6,120 bases of DNA from Campylobacterales bacterium (GTDB lineage: Bacteria; Campylobacterota; Campylobacteria; Campylobacterales; QNZT01), in NCBI GenBank assembly GCA_015663225.1, contig DQSO01000163.1, positions 1 through 6,120 of the forward strand. Reading direction: 5' to 3'. Both the position numbers and the translations under genes were made by a program. This document shows positions 6,100 to 6,120 of the stretch, piece by piece (positions within the stretch are counted from its first letter, which is position 1; every line of letters starts with the position of its first letter). The notes below the pieces were generated by a model. The model was not told the origin of the DNA and did not search any database. It was given only the letters and a program-made list of their open reading frames with translations.

Positions 6100-6120
6100 T
6101 TTAGTTTTTGAATATAAAAT
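6089..6120 (+). CDS. start of next gene, probably VWA-domain BatA-like membrane protein
   Basis: Only the first ten codons are visible (MISDLVFEYK), cut by the right edge. The ATG lies 11 bases inside the end of the preceding gene in another frame, the same coupled style as the rest of the cluster. BatA-type proteins often begin with a short hydrophilic stretch ending in an aromatic pair before a first membrane helix, and a VWA gene is the expected next member of a MoxR-DUF58-DUF4381 cluster. No strong Shine-Dalgarno is seen. The identity is inferred from context. Confidence 0.5.
   Translation, partial: MISDLVFEYK

Noticed and set aside
1..6120. CRISPR array, insertion sequence or prophage signs
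   Set aside because: No spaced direct repeats of array type, no transposase or integrase, no terminal inverted repeats. Base composition looks even and all genes are on one strand.

Overview
The window is low-GC (roughly one third G+C by eye), densely packed and entirely plus-strand. The gene order csrA-ispE-smpB, the AT-rich intergenic DNA, and a perfect extended -10 (TGTTATAAT) with no visible -35 all suggest a free-living member of the Campylobacterota (Epsilonproteobacteria), perhaps a Sulfurimonas-like sulfur oxidiser. The phylum is a confident inference; the genus is a guess from memory of gene order and protein style.

Region 1 (2-2553) is one tightly coupled transcription unit. It holds the 3' end of csrA (translational regulator), ispE (isoprenoid precursor kinase), smpB (tmRNA partner in ribosome rescue) and a DAACS/SLC1-family dicarboxylate or amino-acid:cation symporter. 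Successive genes overlap by 4 or 8 bases. The unit mixes housekeeping functions with a transporter that has no evident functional link to them.

Region 2 (2554-3882) starts a new unit. A 174-base spacer carries a strong promoter directly after the symporter stop, a five-codon leader ORF with its own Shine-Dalgarno, two interleaved complementary stems that could form a pseudoknot or a two-state switch, a further inverted repeat, and a second possible -10 near the gene. A membrane fatty-acid desaturase with three histidine boxes follows, starting at GTG.

Region 3 (3883-6120) is a MoxR/Bat-type cluster: a MoxR AAA+ ATPase, a DUF58 protein whose metal-binding (MIDAS) motif looks degenerate, a small single-pass membrane protein resembling DUF4381, and the first codons of another gene that in such clusters is usually a von Willebrand A membrane protein (BatA-like). 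The 76-base spacer before moxR holds a 14-base dyad and a helically phased direct repeat. By analogy with characterised MoxR clusters this is probably a chaperone-like envelope or metalloprotein maturation system, but the sequence shows no client.

Most of the window is ordinary core genome. The features most worth a second look are the structured leader before the desaturase, the altered MIDAS of the DUF58 protein and the Asn-to-Ser change in the symporter's signature motif.
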